A stretch of 64,000 nt of DNA from the NCBI RefSeq assembly GCF_010672455.1, contig NZ_JAAHGO010000001.1, positions 113,595 through 177,594 of the forward strand. The letters run 5' to 3'. The stretch is from Okeania sp. SIO2C9 (lineage in GTDB: Bacteria > Cyanobacteriota > Cyanobacteriia > Cyanobacteriales > Microcoleaceae). Of the stretch, positions 35,080-44,383 are shown piece by piece. The notes beneath the pieces were generated by a model. The model had not been told where the DNA came from and did no database searches. It saw only the letters and a list, made by a program, of their open reading frames with translations. Position numbers and translations under genes: made by a program. The stretch's first letter is position 1, and the number at the start of each line of letters is the position of its first letter.

Positions 35080-35446
35080 ATAATTAATAATTAATAATTA
35101 ATAATTAATAATTAACAATTACCGAATAATTAAGGTAAAAATCCTCTCACTCGCCGTGGAGAAACAACAGAATATTTTCTTTTTATTCAATCCTATCCGT
35201 TTTAGGGAGAGGTAATTATCCATTATCAATTATCAATTATTGAACTCTCCTTTAAAACAGATAGGATTGACAAAGAGATGAAAATTTTTCTTTATTATCC
35301 CCTTAAAAGGGTTGAGTCAAAAAATTATCTTTTTGTAGCAGGTTGAATATTCCATCGTCTACAGGGTGCTTAAAATTGTTTGGGGCAATAAGACACGAAG
35401 TGGCTTGTCGAAGACTATCCTCATGCAATTTTCCCTTCTACCTTGT
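35080..35446. repeat. taattaa tandem tract and long repeat
   Basis: Starts with about six taattaa units (35080-35115). Then ggagaaacaacagaa...ttttagggagaggtaattatcc, which is related to sequences at 29385-29440 and 56030-56060, and a segment with attgtttggggcaataagac like that at 590. No gene. Confidence 0.55.
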
Positions 35447-36901
35447 TCAATACTCCTGACTCCAGGTACCGTGGAAACCAATTGGTATAACTTCTGGTAA
35501 GGCTAGCCGACAAACAGGTTCGGCATCTAATTTAGAACTATCAAATATCCAGACCTCACTACAGTTGCGATCGCCATCAAAAAGAACAGTTAATACCCAT
35601 CCTTTCTGAGAATCTTCAGTATTAGGGGCATAGATAGGTTCCATAGGATAGCAATTTGGCCTTAACTCGGTGGTAGTGAGGATATTTTTTTGATGGTCGA
35701 AACAGGCGATCGCCCCAAGCATTTCTTGACTAATATCTATTCCTGGTTTATGAACTGACAAATAAGTAAAGCGAGATGGTTTTCCGACCTCAGCAGGAGC
35801 AACCGTAGGAAACTCACAGGGAATATCTAATAATTTATAACTCTCAATGATACGACCAGATTTAGGGTCTAGACGTATCTGCCAGAATATCCCATTAGCA
35901 GAAGTATGAGTTTGGCCAGTAGGTACTTCTTGAAGGTATTTATTTGTTTGGTTAAAATCTGTATAGCGGATTAAGTAAACTAATACTGTGCCATCCGAGT
36001 CTATATAGCTATTGCCAAAGTGCCACTGAAACCAGGGTTCCGTTTCTTGACGACTAATAAGTTGTAGAGATGAGCGATCGACCACTAAAATCTGTGTTCC
36101 TAGCTCTGGTTGCCAGGTTAAAGCATCACTAAAGCTTTTTACCTTTGTAAAAGCTGGCAGTAGTTGTAAACGTACTGGTGAAATAAAAAATATTAGGTAT
36201 GGACCTGCTAAAACAAAATCGTGAATTAGAGGGACACCAGAAATAGGAATCAGACCTTTTTGCTGAATTTTGCCGGTACTATTACTGCGGTAGATATTGA
36301 GTGAGCTATTTAGTCCAGGAGTTACTCCGAAGTTATATATGTCACCTGTGACACTATCTATTTTAGGATGTGCTGAATAGCTTTGATGATTTTCTAAGCT
36401 TCCTAAATTTTCTAGTCCCAAAGTTGCCAAGGTTTCCAAATTGAGACTGTGGGGATGTCCACCTTCCCATAGTGCTAAAAGCCGGTCTGGTAAAGCCAAA
36501 ACTGAGGTATTAGCAGCATTTTTTGTTGCTTTAGTGAGCTTATCCCACAGATTTCCTGGAGGGTTCATTCCATAGCCACCAAAAATAAATCTTTCTTTTT
36601 CTGTCTCAAGCTGATACCCTGCTGTTTGCACATAACGATAAGTAGCCCAAGGTTCTTGACCTTCCAAAAAAGAAGAATTAAAATGCACTGCTAGAATTGC
36701 ACCATCTCCATCAAACCAGTGTCCTACTTGTTGTTGATTACGCGATAATCTAGCAGGACCATTTCTATACAAACAACCTCTCAATCCAGAGGGGACAACA
36801 CCAGAAATAATTGATAGGGGGGTAGGTGGGAATTCTTGAGCTGGTTGAACAAAAGCCTTTGCCCATGCTGGAGTTTTTAGTGATTGATTTTTAACAATCA
36901 A
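35447..36901 (-). CDS. Carotenoid oxygenase (apocarotenoid cleavage) family protein
   Basis: A 484-residue seven-blade propeller enzyme of the carotenoid cleavage dioxygenase family, which cuts carotenoids or apocarotenoids to aldehydes with non-heme iron. The start motif GLRGCLYRNGPARLSR and HWFDGDGAILAVHF are typical. Four iron-binding histidines can be placed: in YSAHPKID, PLIHDFVL, a middle region (HFGNSYI), and the C-terminal IGFHGTW. It starts with TTG after AGGAAA; the neighbouring homologue start fits. Substrate (apocarotenal or full-length carotenoid) cannot be decided. It is divergent from the 36989 gene with an 87-bp gap. Confidence 0.92.
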   Translation of the reverse strand: MIVKNQSLKTPAWAKAFVQPAQEFPPTPLSIISGVVPSGLRGCLYRNGPARLSRNQQQVGHWFDGDGAILAVHFNSSFLEGQEPWATYRYVQTAGYQLETEKERFIFGGYGMNPPGNLWDKLTKATKNAANTSVLALPDRLLALWEGGHPHSLNLETLATLGLENLGSLENHQSYSAHPKIDSVTGDIYNFGVTPGLNSSLNIYRSNSTGKIQQKGLIPISGVPLIHDFVLAGPYLIFFISPVRLQLLPAFTKVKSFSDALTWQPELGTQILVVDRSSLQLISRQETEPWFQWHFGNSYIDSDGTVLVYLIRYTDFNQTNKYLQEVPTGQTHTSANGIFWQIRLDPKSGRIIESYKLLDIPCEFPTVAPAEVGKPSRFTYLSVHKPGIDISQEMLGAIACFDHQKNILTTTELRPNCYPMEPIYAPNTEDSQKGWVLTVLFDGDRNCSEVWIFDSSKLDAEPVCRLALPEVIPIGFHGTWSQEY

Positions 36902-36988
36902 TTGTTATTTTTCCTATAAAATAGATGTACAAAAACATATTTAATTGTTATAATCCTTTAGGCAGTTTTATTACAGTAGATAAAATCT

Positions 36989-37492
36989 TTGAGTCAATCA
37001 ATTGATATTCCCAAGGTAGATGATTTTTTACAGGAACTTTTAGCAATCCAACAAACAGGTTCTAAACGAATTGCTATTTTGGGTTCTCGTCATGTTCCTA
37101 TTACTCATCAACAATTAATTGAATTGTTAAGTTATGCCTTGGTTTTAGGATCTAATCATGTTATTACATCAGGTGCAACAGGTACTAATTTAGCAGTAGT
37201 TCGGGGGGCAATGAGAGCCGATCCTAACTTAGTTACTGTTATTTTACCTCAAAGTATGAAACGGCAACCAAGAGAATCTCGCCAAGAATTGGATAAGGTT
37301 ATTCATTTAGTGGAAAATCCTAAAAACGATCAATTATCTTTAGCTGAAGCAAGCTCTATATGTAATCAGGAAATTATTTCTCGATGCCAACAGCTTATTT
37401 GCTTTGCTTTTCACGAAAGTAATACTCTGTTGAAGACTTGTCAAGATGCAGAAGAACAACGTAAAGTAGTAACTCTATTCTATCTAGATTAA
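36989..37492 (+). CDS. Rossmann-fold, DprA/LOG-like cyanobacterial protein
   Basis: A 167-residue protein starting at TTG; the reading from there (MSQSIDIPKVDDFLQELLAI) is compact and domain-like. The nucleotide-binding fold is suggested by KRIAILGSRHVPITHQQ, then VITSGATGTNLAVVRGAMRA, which mirrors the GSR...SGGARGxD layout of DprA/TIGR00725-type proteins, though the second glycine cluster is altered. Such proteins are widespread in cyanobacteria and without proven function. A MAPEG gene follows 13 bp downstream, so they probably form an operon. Confidence 0.75.
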   Translation: MSQSIDIPKVDDFLQELLAIQQTGSKRIAILGSRHVPITHQQLIELLSYALVLGSNHVITSGATGTNLAVVRGAMRADPNLVTVILPQSMKRQPRESRQELDKVIHLVENPKNDQLSLAEASSICNQEIISRCQQLICFAFHESNTLLKTCQDAEEQRKVVTLFYLD

Positions 37493-37505
37493 CATAGCGA
37501 AAAAA

Positions 37506-37928
37506 ATGAGTTTGTTGGAGTTACCAGCATCATCAATATTATTAGATTCCATAGTAATAGGAGTAGTGCTAGTCTACGCACCTTTTTTAGTAGTAGCCTA
37601 CGGTCGTGTTAAAGTAGGCTATGACCTGGGTGCGCCTCGGGCTATGTTTGAAGAATTACCTGATTATGCTAAGAGGGCAACCTGGGCACATCAAAATTCT
37701 TTTGAAACTTTGATTTTGTTTACAGCAGCTTCTTTGATGGCATATCTAACACAACAAGATTCTATTTGGGCAATAGGAGCGGCAGTTGCTTTTGTGGTTG
37801 GGCGATTTTTTTATTCAATATTTTATATTTTGAATGTGCCTATTGGGCGATCGCTAATGTTTGTTGTTAGCTCTTCTGGTACTGCTATTTTATTTATTCT
37901 CAGTTTGATTAGTATTAATAATTTTTAA
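37506..37928 (+). CDS. MAPEG-family membrane protein
   Basis: A 140-residue four-helix membrane protein. The segment LGAPRAMFEELPDYAKRATWAHQN, followed by FETLILFTAASLMAYL, is characteristic of the MAPEG family (glutathione transferase-like membrane proteins), with the H-x-N-xx-E core that binds glutathione in relatives. The last helices (WAIGAAVAFVVGRFFYSIFY, SLMFVVSSSGTAILFILSLI) complete the bundle. Length matches. Its stop codon is followed by a repeat-filled spacer. Likely co-transcribed with the preceding gene; a detoxification role is a family-level guess. Confidence 0.88.
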   Translation: MSLLELPASSILLDSIVIGVVLVYAPFLVVAYGRVKVGYDLGAPRAMFEELPDYAKRATWAHQNSFETLILFTAASLMAYLTQQDSIWAIGAAVAFVVGRFFYSIFYILNVPIGRSLMFVVSSSGTAILFILSLISINNF

Positions 37929-38406
37929 TCTATGATTCTGGCTTAATTTAGAATAGTTTCTGTTTCTTAATTAAAATTTAAAGGTAATACTATTTGTTGG
38001 TATTAGGAATTTTTTTCCTAATATCAAGGCTTGAAATATAAACGATATAAAGAGTTTTTTTTCAATCAAAAATTTCAAATTAATTCATTGTATAGCAGAA
38101 GGAAAAAGGAAGAAGGAAGAAGAAAGAAGGAAAAGTATTAAGTTGCCTGAGTTTTAAACTTTTGAACTGTCCTAAGTAGGTAGGGGCGAATAAACGTTAC
38201 TATATAACGAAATATTTATGCCGTCAAAACCCTTGAGATTGCTTTCCTTGCGGAATGCTGCGCAAACCTTCCACCCTGTTCCAGTCGCAATGACGTAGTT
38301 GTAAATTTCCTCACCTATCTACTTAAGTTTTCCTACAACTGCTATATCAATGTAGTCAATTTTTTAATACTTAAAGTCAAATAACAGTAATATATATTGA
38401 ATAATT
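37929..38406. repeat. Spacer with purine tract and a CATTGCGAC-type hairpin element
   Basis: A aaggaagaagg tract at 38097-38132 is followed by aagtaggtaggggcgaat...ccttgagattgctttcc...cagtcgcaatgacg...cacctatctactta (about 38171-38327), whose ends aagtaggtagg and cctatctactt face each other. The interior is the same genome-wide hairpin found in the TATAAAATCCGG family. No gene. Confidence 0.6.
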
Positions 38407-38898
38407 ATGGCATCTACATCATCTTTTGATATAGTCAGCGATTTTGATAGACAAGAATTAGTTAATTCTATAGACCAAGCTGAACGAGAAATAAAAGCTC
38501 GTTATGATTTGAAGGATTCTAATACGACATTAGAATTGGGAGAAGATACAATTACTATTAATACCAGTAGTCAATTTGCTTTAGATGCAGTTCATACTGT
38601 TTTACAAACTAAAGCAGCAAAACGTAATTTATCGTTAAAGATATTTGATTTTGGTAAGGTGGAATCTGCTAGTGGCGGTAGAGTTAGGCAAGAAGTTAAA
38701 CTGCAAAAAGGTCTTACTCAAGAAATTTCTAAAAAAATCACTAAGTTGATTAAAGATGAATTTAAGAAAGTACAAGCATCTATTCAAGGTGATTCTGTAA
38801 GAATTTCTGGTAAGTCTAAAGATGATTTACAAGCAGTAATGCAAAGGTTAAAGGAAGAAGATTTGCCTGTGCCATTACAATTTACAAATTATCGTTAA
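38407..38898 (+). CDS. YajQ-family nucleotide-binding protein
   Basis: A 163-residue member of the YajQ/UPF0234 family: two ferredoxin-like half domains. Landmarks are [20 protein letters not shown] at the start, [17 protein letters not shown], and the C-terminal [20 protein letters not shown]...[11 protein letters not shown]. Length equals the family norm. Xanthomonas relatives bind cyclic di-GMP and act on transcription; others bind tRNA or GTP; the role in cyanobacteria is unproven. Stands alone. Confidence 0.95.
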   Translation: MASTSSFDIVSDFDRQELVNSIDQAEREIKARYDLKDSNTTLELGEDTITINTSSQFALDAVHTVLQTKAAKRNLSLKIFDFGKVESASGGRVRQEVKLQKGLTQEISKKITKLIKDEFKKVQASIQGDSVRISGKSKDDLQAVMQRLKEEDLPVPLQFTNYR

Positions 38899-39820
38899 TT
38901 AGTTAGTAGAAGGAAGAAGGAACAAGGAAGAAGGAACAAGGAAGAAGAAAAAGTATTATGCTGTCTGAGTTTTAAGCTTTTGATCTGTCCTAGCCTTTGC
39001 TTCGACTGCTATAACAATTTATCTTAATTTCTATGGAATATCTCAAGTAATATTCTGGTGTTGAATATTTGGCGTTGCTGATTCTGGGTATGATGCAAGC
39101 CCCCCTAGCCCCCAGGGCTAATTCATTGTTACGAGAGAAAAAAGAAGTCGGGGAGTGGGGGAGTGAGGGAGTAGGGGAGTAGGGGAGTAAGATAAATTCA
39201 TCGTCAAGAGAGAAAAATTGTATCCTTTGAAATTTTGAAATTTCGTACATCTTAACTAGAATTAGTTAACCAAAGATATAGGGTTGTAAATATTCTCTGA
39301 CGACAATGAATTAGCCCTGCCCCTAGCCCCCAAAATGGGGGGTAATAAAACTCTAAAAGTCCCCCTTGGAAATCCCCCTCCCGTCCCCCTTAGAAAGGGG
39401 GAAGCCAGAGGATGCTTCGCTTTTGAACGATGGGGGATTTAGGGGGCTTTACCAGAGCCAAACAATCGCACATTCATACTTCAATTCAGCAACGCCGAAT
39501 ATTTTTGGGATAACTTTAATTGTTTTGAATTTCAAAAGAGGAAATTCTCTAGGAGCTAATTAAAATGTTTAAAATTGCTTGGGGTTTGAATCGATAATTA
39601 ATTTTCCCTTCTGCTTTCTGCTTTCTGTCTTCTGTATTTTTTCTTTTGTCTTCTGCCTTTTTCAAGATTTGATTTATTGTGTAATTTTTATTTTCTCTAT
39701 TTTATACTGCGACTAGCTTTGAGGTATCTCTTTATCTAGTGAAGCAAGAAATTTTTGCATAAATTTCCGGAGGAGCGGTGAAACAATATCAGGTAATGAA
39801 TTTTCTCAGGAGATTTAATC
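38899..39820. repeat. 922-bp spacer with nested MITE-like insertions
   Basis: After a aaggaacaagg tract (38908-38950) lies a complete MITE-like element with target duplication (39071-39496, listed separately), then heptamer-like ttctgcttt / cttctg repeats (39607-39660). The last ~150 bp before the PEP-CTERM gene are AT-rich and free of repeats, with gcgaaatttttgc-like and ggaggagcgg sequences; the promoter probably lies here. No gene is seen. Confidence 0.6.
39071..39496. mobile_element. MITE-like element (GGCGTTGCTGA ends, 8-bp target duplication), with a nested element
   Basis: Inverted ends ggcgttgctgattctggg and attcagcaacgcc bound 426 bp. The 8 bp gaatattt occurs directly on both sides (39063-39070 and 39497-39504), a target-site duplication. 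Inside, from about 39115 to 39325, the arms agggctaattcattgt and acaatgaattagccct enclose a second element with its own cctagccccc direct flanks; a partial copy of that inner element occurs at about 62985-63100. A shorter member of the outer family, lacking the insert, is at 49575-49781. Confidence 0.85.
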
Positions 39821-40693
39821 ATGTGGGACAAAGTTGTGAAACAATTATCAATAGCCACAGCAACAGTAGGATTAGTAACTTTAGGTGCGACTTTTGCTCA
39901 TACCCAAACTGCTAATGCTGCTGCCATCAGGTCAGGATTTAATTCAAATACCCTGCCACGCAATGATGATGATTCGACAAGTCTAGTTTCAATGGGCTTT
40001 GATATTAATTTCGGCAGCTTCATTTCCGACCAATTATACGTCAACAACAACGGAAACGTTACATTTGACCAGGATTTGTTTGAATACACACCATTCAATC
40101 TGACTAACACAACTCAGCAAATCATTGCACCATTTTTCGCTGATGTAGATACCGAAGGCCCGGGCGATCCTGTTACCTATGGTACAGGTATTGTAGATGG
40201 TCGTGATGCTTTCGGTGTTAACTGGATTAATGTTGCTCATTACTTTGAAAGTTTTCCACTCAATAGCTTTCAGTTGGTATTAATCGACCGCTCTGATACT
40301 GGAGTTGGTAACTTTGACTTTGAGTTTAACTACAACGAAATTTTGTGGGAAAGTGGTGAGGCCAGTGGTGGTAACTTCCAAGGTTTAGGTGGCGAGTCTG
40401 CTCGTGTAGGTTTTTCCAATGGTACTGGCAACCCAGGGACATTTTTTGAGTTACCTGGATCTGGAGTTAATGGAGCTTTCATTGATGGAGGGAGCAGTGC
40501 ATTGGTTAGTAACAGCCTCAATAGTAATGTGTTAGGAAGGTATCAGTTTTCAGTAAGGGATGGGAAGTTCGTAACTTCAGTTCCTGAACCTACTTCTATA
40601 CTTGGTTTATTCGCCCTCAGTGCTTTAGGCACAACTTTCTTGAAATGTAAGCAGAAAGAAAAAATGTACCTTCACAGGTCTAATTTCTGGTAG
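39821..40693 (+). CDS. Nidogen-like (NIDO) domain protein with PEP-CTERM sorting signal
   Basis: A 290-residue exported protein. Residues 1-33 form a signal peptide ending AHTQTANAA. The central part (about 45-250) resembles the NIDO extracellular domain: LYVNNNGNVTFDQDL, APFFADVDTEGP, NSFQLVLIDRSDTGVGNFDF, and RVGFSNGTGNPG. The end has SVPEPTSILGLFALSALGTT plus a basic tail KCKQKEK, the tripartite PEP-CTERM signal for exosortase sorting. So it should be processed and placed on the cell surface or in the sheath/exopolymer. No exosortase gene is in the window. The last ten residues after KCKQKEKM are unusually long. Confidence 0.88.
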   Translation: MWDKVVKQLSIATATVGLVTLGATFAHTQTANAAAIRSGFNSNTLPRNDDDSTSLVSMGFDINFGSFISDQLYVNNNGNVTFDQDLFEYTPFNLTNTTQQIIAPFFADVDTEGPGDPVTYGTGIVDGRDAFGVNWINVAHYFESFPLNSFQLVLIDRSDTGVGNFDFEFNYNEILWESGEASGGNFQGLGGESARVGFSNGTGNPGTFFELPGSGVNGAFIDGGSSALVSNSLNSNVLGRYQFSVRDGKFVTSVPEPTSILGLFALSALGTTFLKCKQKEKMYLHRSNFW

Positions 40694-41913
40694 GCCTACT
40701 GGACCGACACACCTTAAATGGTGCATTGATGGGGAGTGTGGGGAGGGTGGGGAGAAAAAGATACCTAGTGGTCTGTCAAGTTAGTTTTGATGGGTTAATC
40801 TTCCTCTGTAGCTTCTGTCTTTTCTGCTCCCTCTGGTCGTCTCAACTCATCAATTCAAAGCTGACAGACCACTAGTGCAGAATGGCGGAAATAACTGACC
40901 AGTTACACAATCCTAAAAGCCTTACCAATCAATACTTCTGACTTCTGACTTCTGACTTCTGACTTCCGCGTAGCGGCACTAGAAATAAAAATCTATTGCA
41001 AAGTTTTAGCTGTGTCAGTCTACTACATCAATTTTAAAACCTAAATTAATTAGGGCTTGCTGATTAATTCTAAAAGTATTTACAGATAAAGGTTTTAGCG
41101 TTTTAGAGTTGAAAAAAGTACCAACTTTTTGGTGGAAAAAGCTCATGCATGCTGGTATTTTGGGATGATTATGGCAGAAAAATTGAGAGACAATTCTTGC
41201 TCCTAGCTCCTCTACATTCCCCGTTTCTCCTGTCTCCTGTCTCCAGTATAGCTGTCTCCTACAAAGAGCAAAAAGACTTTCCATACGCAGACCCTAATTA
41301 TATCCTTCAGATATCTGTTTTTGAGGAGATGCACCTACCCAAAAATATTCAAAAATATTAGGGCGTATCTCGCTACGGGCAAGTTAGAAGTCAAAAGTCA
41401 AAAGTCAAAAGTCAAAAGTAATCTCTGACTTACTTTCAGCATTTAGTATTGTCCGCGCCCTAATTACGTGGTGCTATATCTCGCAATTTTTTTGTTGAGG
41501 CCAAAAAATCCTTGAAAAGCAATTTTCTTTTAGAGACTGTTTTTAAACAATTAACAATGGCCTGGGATTGACTGAAGAATACTCACAGACCATCAAGCTG
41601 AACCTGAAATACATAGTCATATTCTTAACCACATTTATGAAAAAATGTCAACAAGTTAACTACCCATTGAAGAAGTTGAATGAGAGTATAAGCTTTTGAC
41701 ATTGGTAGTTGGGTCGGAGTCATATTCTTATCTAGTTATCTTTTTTATTTTCTAATAATTTGAACTGTTAAGTTTTTTTCAATTTAGATATAAGTTGATA
41801 AATATTGCTAGAGCTTATTACTATCCAAAGTAAAAGAAATTAACATCGATCCCCGTAGATGTTAAATTATTGTTAACTGAAAATTAAAGAGATAAAAATA
41901 CAGATAAATTTCT
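40694..41913. repeat. 1.2-kb spacer with nested elements, gene-free
   Basis: Holds an outer element with ends gaccgacacacc (40702) and gctgtgtcagtc (to 41020), whose simple 100-bp form is at 48770-48869. Into it have gone the 111-bp element 40765-40875, a ggaaataactgaccagtta repeat, and a gacttct tandem tract with gcgtagcggcact. Further on are gtcaaaa heptamers (41394-41418) and, from about 41480, unique AT-rich DNA upstream of the TPP enzyme, presumably its promoter and leader. Confidence 0.65.
40765..40875. repeat. 111-bp MITE-like element (copy B)
   Basis: Ends ctagtggtctgtcaag and ctgacagaccactag. Interior includes ttgatgggttaatcttcc and ctggtcgtctcaactcatc. Nearly identical to 13301-13411 on the opposite strand. 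Confidence 0.85.
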
Positions 41914-44124
41914 ATGACTGCAACAACGCCAAAACCAACAACAGTTCCAGATTTTTGCGAAGGTATCCAATACTTTGGAGAAGCTTGGCCTGATTTTGAG
42001 ACCCACGGTAATACTCCAGCAATAGCAGAAGGAAGTAAAGCGATCGCCTCACCAAGCGACCCTACTGGCGTATATCAAACCCTCCTCTATGCTGATGCAC
42101 TCCGTTACCTAATGCTACAAGTCACAGGTAGCAAAGCATCTGGACACCCAGGTGGTTTTGCTAGTCAAGCTGAAGCTTATGCAGCACTGGTAATGTTAGG
42201 CTACAAAAATATTATGACAGAAGTCGGGCATCATGCACCCGGTTTTTATAGCGCTGCATTTCTAGACCGCTCCCTAGAAGACATGGAAATTTCCACAGTA
42301 CAGCAAATGCGCGATCGCTTCCGGGAAATGCACGGACTTCTCGGACACTTATCTGGCTACATCCCAGGACTTTTAAACCCTGCGGGGCCACTAGGTCAAG
42401 GGCAACACTTCGCCATGGCAGCAGCATTATTACACCGTGACACTCTATTTCCATTTACCATGGGAGATGGTGGTATGGGCGAACCATACCCAGTCAGCGC
42501 CATGGCACACTTTAATACTGCTTATCCTGAAGTTACCAACTTTTTACCAGTATTAGTGTGGAATGGTTACAGTCAAGAACACCATAGTATGGTATCTACC
42601 AAAACCAATGAAGAAATGATTGCTTATTGGAAAGGTAACGGTTTTGCAGAAGTAATACTGGTAGATGCTAAAGACTTCGACGACAAAAACCAAGGAGGTG
42701 ATTATATAGATAGCAGTGCTTTCTCTTTTGAAAAGCGCTTAGAGTTTACCAAAGCTGTATTAGAAAATGTTGACAAAGCTGCAAAATCTGCTCTCGGCGG
42801 CAAACTCACCATTTTTATTATCAAACAACTTAAGGGTACAGGGGTTCATGCTAGAGGTTCAAAATCTCATAACCTCTATCCTAAAGATACTCTCGACAGT
42901 CCCCACATGATCGACGCTCTCAAAGAACGTGCTTTACCAGTAGCAGGTTGGGAATTAGTCCGGAAAAATTGCGAACGTGCTGGTGGGGGTCCTGCTTCTA
43001 AAACAGTTGTCACTGAATTTGAATACCCGCTAGCAGAATTAGGTCAACTACCTCTAGAAGAATTTGCCGTTGCTGGAGATCCGAAAGTTGCCACAACTGC
43101 AATGGGAGCATTAATAGCTCATGTCGGTCAAAAAGACCCTCATTTCTTGCTGACAAATGCGGATGGTAACGCTGCATCGGGAATTAACAATGTTAACCAG
43201 GCATTGAAAATTATTCACCCCACCCCCGACGACATTTATTTCCAAGGCCCGAAAGGTCAGGTTTATGAACCTTTGAGCGAAGATGCTTGTGCGGGAATGG
43301 CTGCGGGTTTGGCATTGATGGGAGCGAGGACAGTTTGGTGTTCCTATGAATCTTTTGCTATTAACGGCGTACCTATTTGGCAGACTGTCACCCAAGCAAT
43401 GGCTGAATTGCGTCACCTTACTCCTTCAACAATTACATTATTTACTGCGGGAGCATTAGAGCAGGGGCGCAACGGTTGGACGCACCAACGCCCAGAAATT
43501 GAGGCTTATTTTGCAGCGATGATGCGCAATGGGAATGTGTTTGCCCTGTTCCCACCCGATGCTAACAGTATTCAAGCTTGCTATGAGTGGGCGCTGACAA
43601 CCAAGAATAAGGGTATAACAATCACTGCAAGTAAATCTCCGCTACCAATTCGGACTACTTTTGAACAGACAAGACAAGGGTTGCGGGATGGTGCTGTTGT
43701 TCTCCAAGAAGTTGCAGGAGACCGGACAGTTGTGTTTGCAGTAGTGGGAGATATGCCATTAATTCCTGTATTTGAAGCTGCTGCTTATTTGGAAACTGAA
43801 GGTATTGGGGTGCGCATAGTCTCGGTGATTAATCCCCGCCGTTTGTACCGTCCCCAGGATACAGGTTGGGATACTTGTTCTGAAGCTGATGGCGGATTTT
43901 TAGATGATGCTGGTTTTGAGCAGTTATTTGGTGGTGATGCTTTAATTGGCGTTACTGGTGGCGCAAGTTTGATGTTGGAACCGATAATGTTACGGAGTCA
44001 GGTTAAGCGGGATACCTTTGCTTGGCGTCGGGGAGAGACTGCTTCCAGTGCTGGTCAGGTGATGGCTTTTAATGGTTTAACTGCCGAGACTTTGACTAAG
44101 CGAGCGATCGAGTTGGTACATTGA
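41914..44124 (+). CDS. TPP-dependent transketolase/phosphoketolase-like enzyme
   Basis: A 736-residue thiamin-diphosphate enzyme of the transketolase superfamily. The N-terminal half shows GHPGGFASQAEAYAAL, LGQGQHFAMAAALL, and the cofactor motif GDGGMGEPYPVSAMAHF (GDG...), followed by LPVLVWNGYSQEHHSM, which resembles the LPILHLNGYKI region of phosphoketolases. The second half has GMAAGLALMGARTVWCSYESFA (pyrimidine-binding side with the E) and QGRNGWTHQRPEIEAY. Classical phosphoketolases are ~800 residues and carry other histidine motifs, so this may be a separate cyanobacterial subgroup. Substrates could be xylulose-5-P or fructose-6-P, but sequence alone does not settle this. It is monocistronic. 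Confidence 0.8.
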   Translation: MTATTPKPTTVPDFCEGIQYFGEAWPDFETHGNTPAIAEGSKAIASPSDPTGVYQTLLYADALRYLMLQVTGSKASGHPGGFASQAEAYAALVMLGYKNIMTEVGHHAPGFYSAAFLDRSLEDMEISTVQQMRDRFREMHGLLGHLSGYIPGLLNPAGPLGQGQHFAMAAALLHRDTLFPFTMGDGGMGEPYPVSAMAHFNTAYPEVTNFLPVLVWNGYSQEHHSMVSTKTNEEMIAYWKGNGFAEVILVDAKDFDDKNQGGDYIDSSAFSFEKRLEFTKAVLENVDKAAKSALGGKLTIFIIKQLKGTGVHARGSKSHNLYPKDTLDSPHMIDALKERALPVAGWELVRKNCERAGGGPASKTVVTEFEYPLAELGQLPLEEFAVAGDPKVATTAMGALIAHVGQKDPHFLLTNADGNAASGINNVNQALKIIHPTPDDIYFQGPKGQVYEPLSEDACAGMAAGLALMGARTVWCSYESFAINGVPIWQTVTQAMAELRHLTPSTITLFTAGALEQGRNGWTHQRPEIEAYFAAMMRNGNVFALFPPDANSIQACYEWALTTKNKGITITASKSPLPIRTTFEQTRQGLRDGAVVLQEVAGDRTVVFAVVGDMPLIPVFEAAAYLETEGIGVRIVSVINPRRLYRPQDTGWDTCSEADGGFLDDAGFEQLFGGDALIGVTGGASLMLEPIMLRSQVKRDTFAWRRGETASSAGQVMAFNGLTAETLTKRAIELVH

Positions 44125-44233
44125 GATGATGAGTTAATCTGAGTCGTAGGTTGGGTTAAGCGTTGATCGCAACCCAACACCCTAATGTCGCTACGCGGAA
44201 GTCATGCATTCAAAAGTCAAGAAGTAAGATTTT

Positions 44234-44352
44234 ATATCATATCCGGTAGCATCATTTGTGTATAAAATTAAGGTGACAATGGGAGAAAACCTCCTGCCTC
44301 CTGCCTTCTGCCTTACTTTTTCCAAAGTGTAAGTATTCAACAGAACATGATA
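44234..44352. repeat. MITE-like element, ATATCATATCCGG family
   Basis: A ~119-bp copy with ends atatcatatccggtagcatc and aacatgatatt, the right arm being degenerate. It lies between the TPP enzyme and the Trypco1 gene. Confidence 0.55.
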
Positions 44353-44383
44353 TTAAGAGTGTGTTCCATCTTGCTGAAAACCG

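Noticed and set aside
41015-41284. 89-codon minus-strand frame in the spacer before the TPP enzyme
   Set aside because: Covers repeat ends and a tgtctcctgtctcc tandem tract; no ribosome site or family pattern. The part KTLKPLSVNTFRINQQALIN is protein-like, so a short gene remnant is possible but unsupported.
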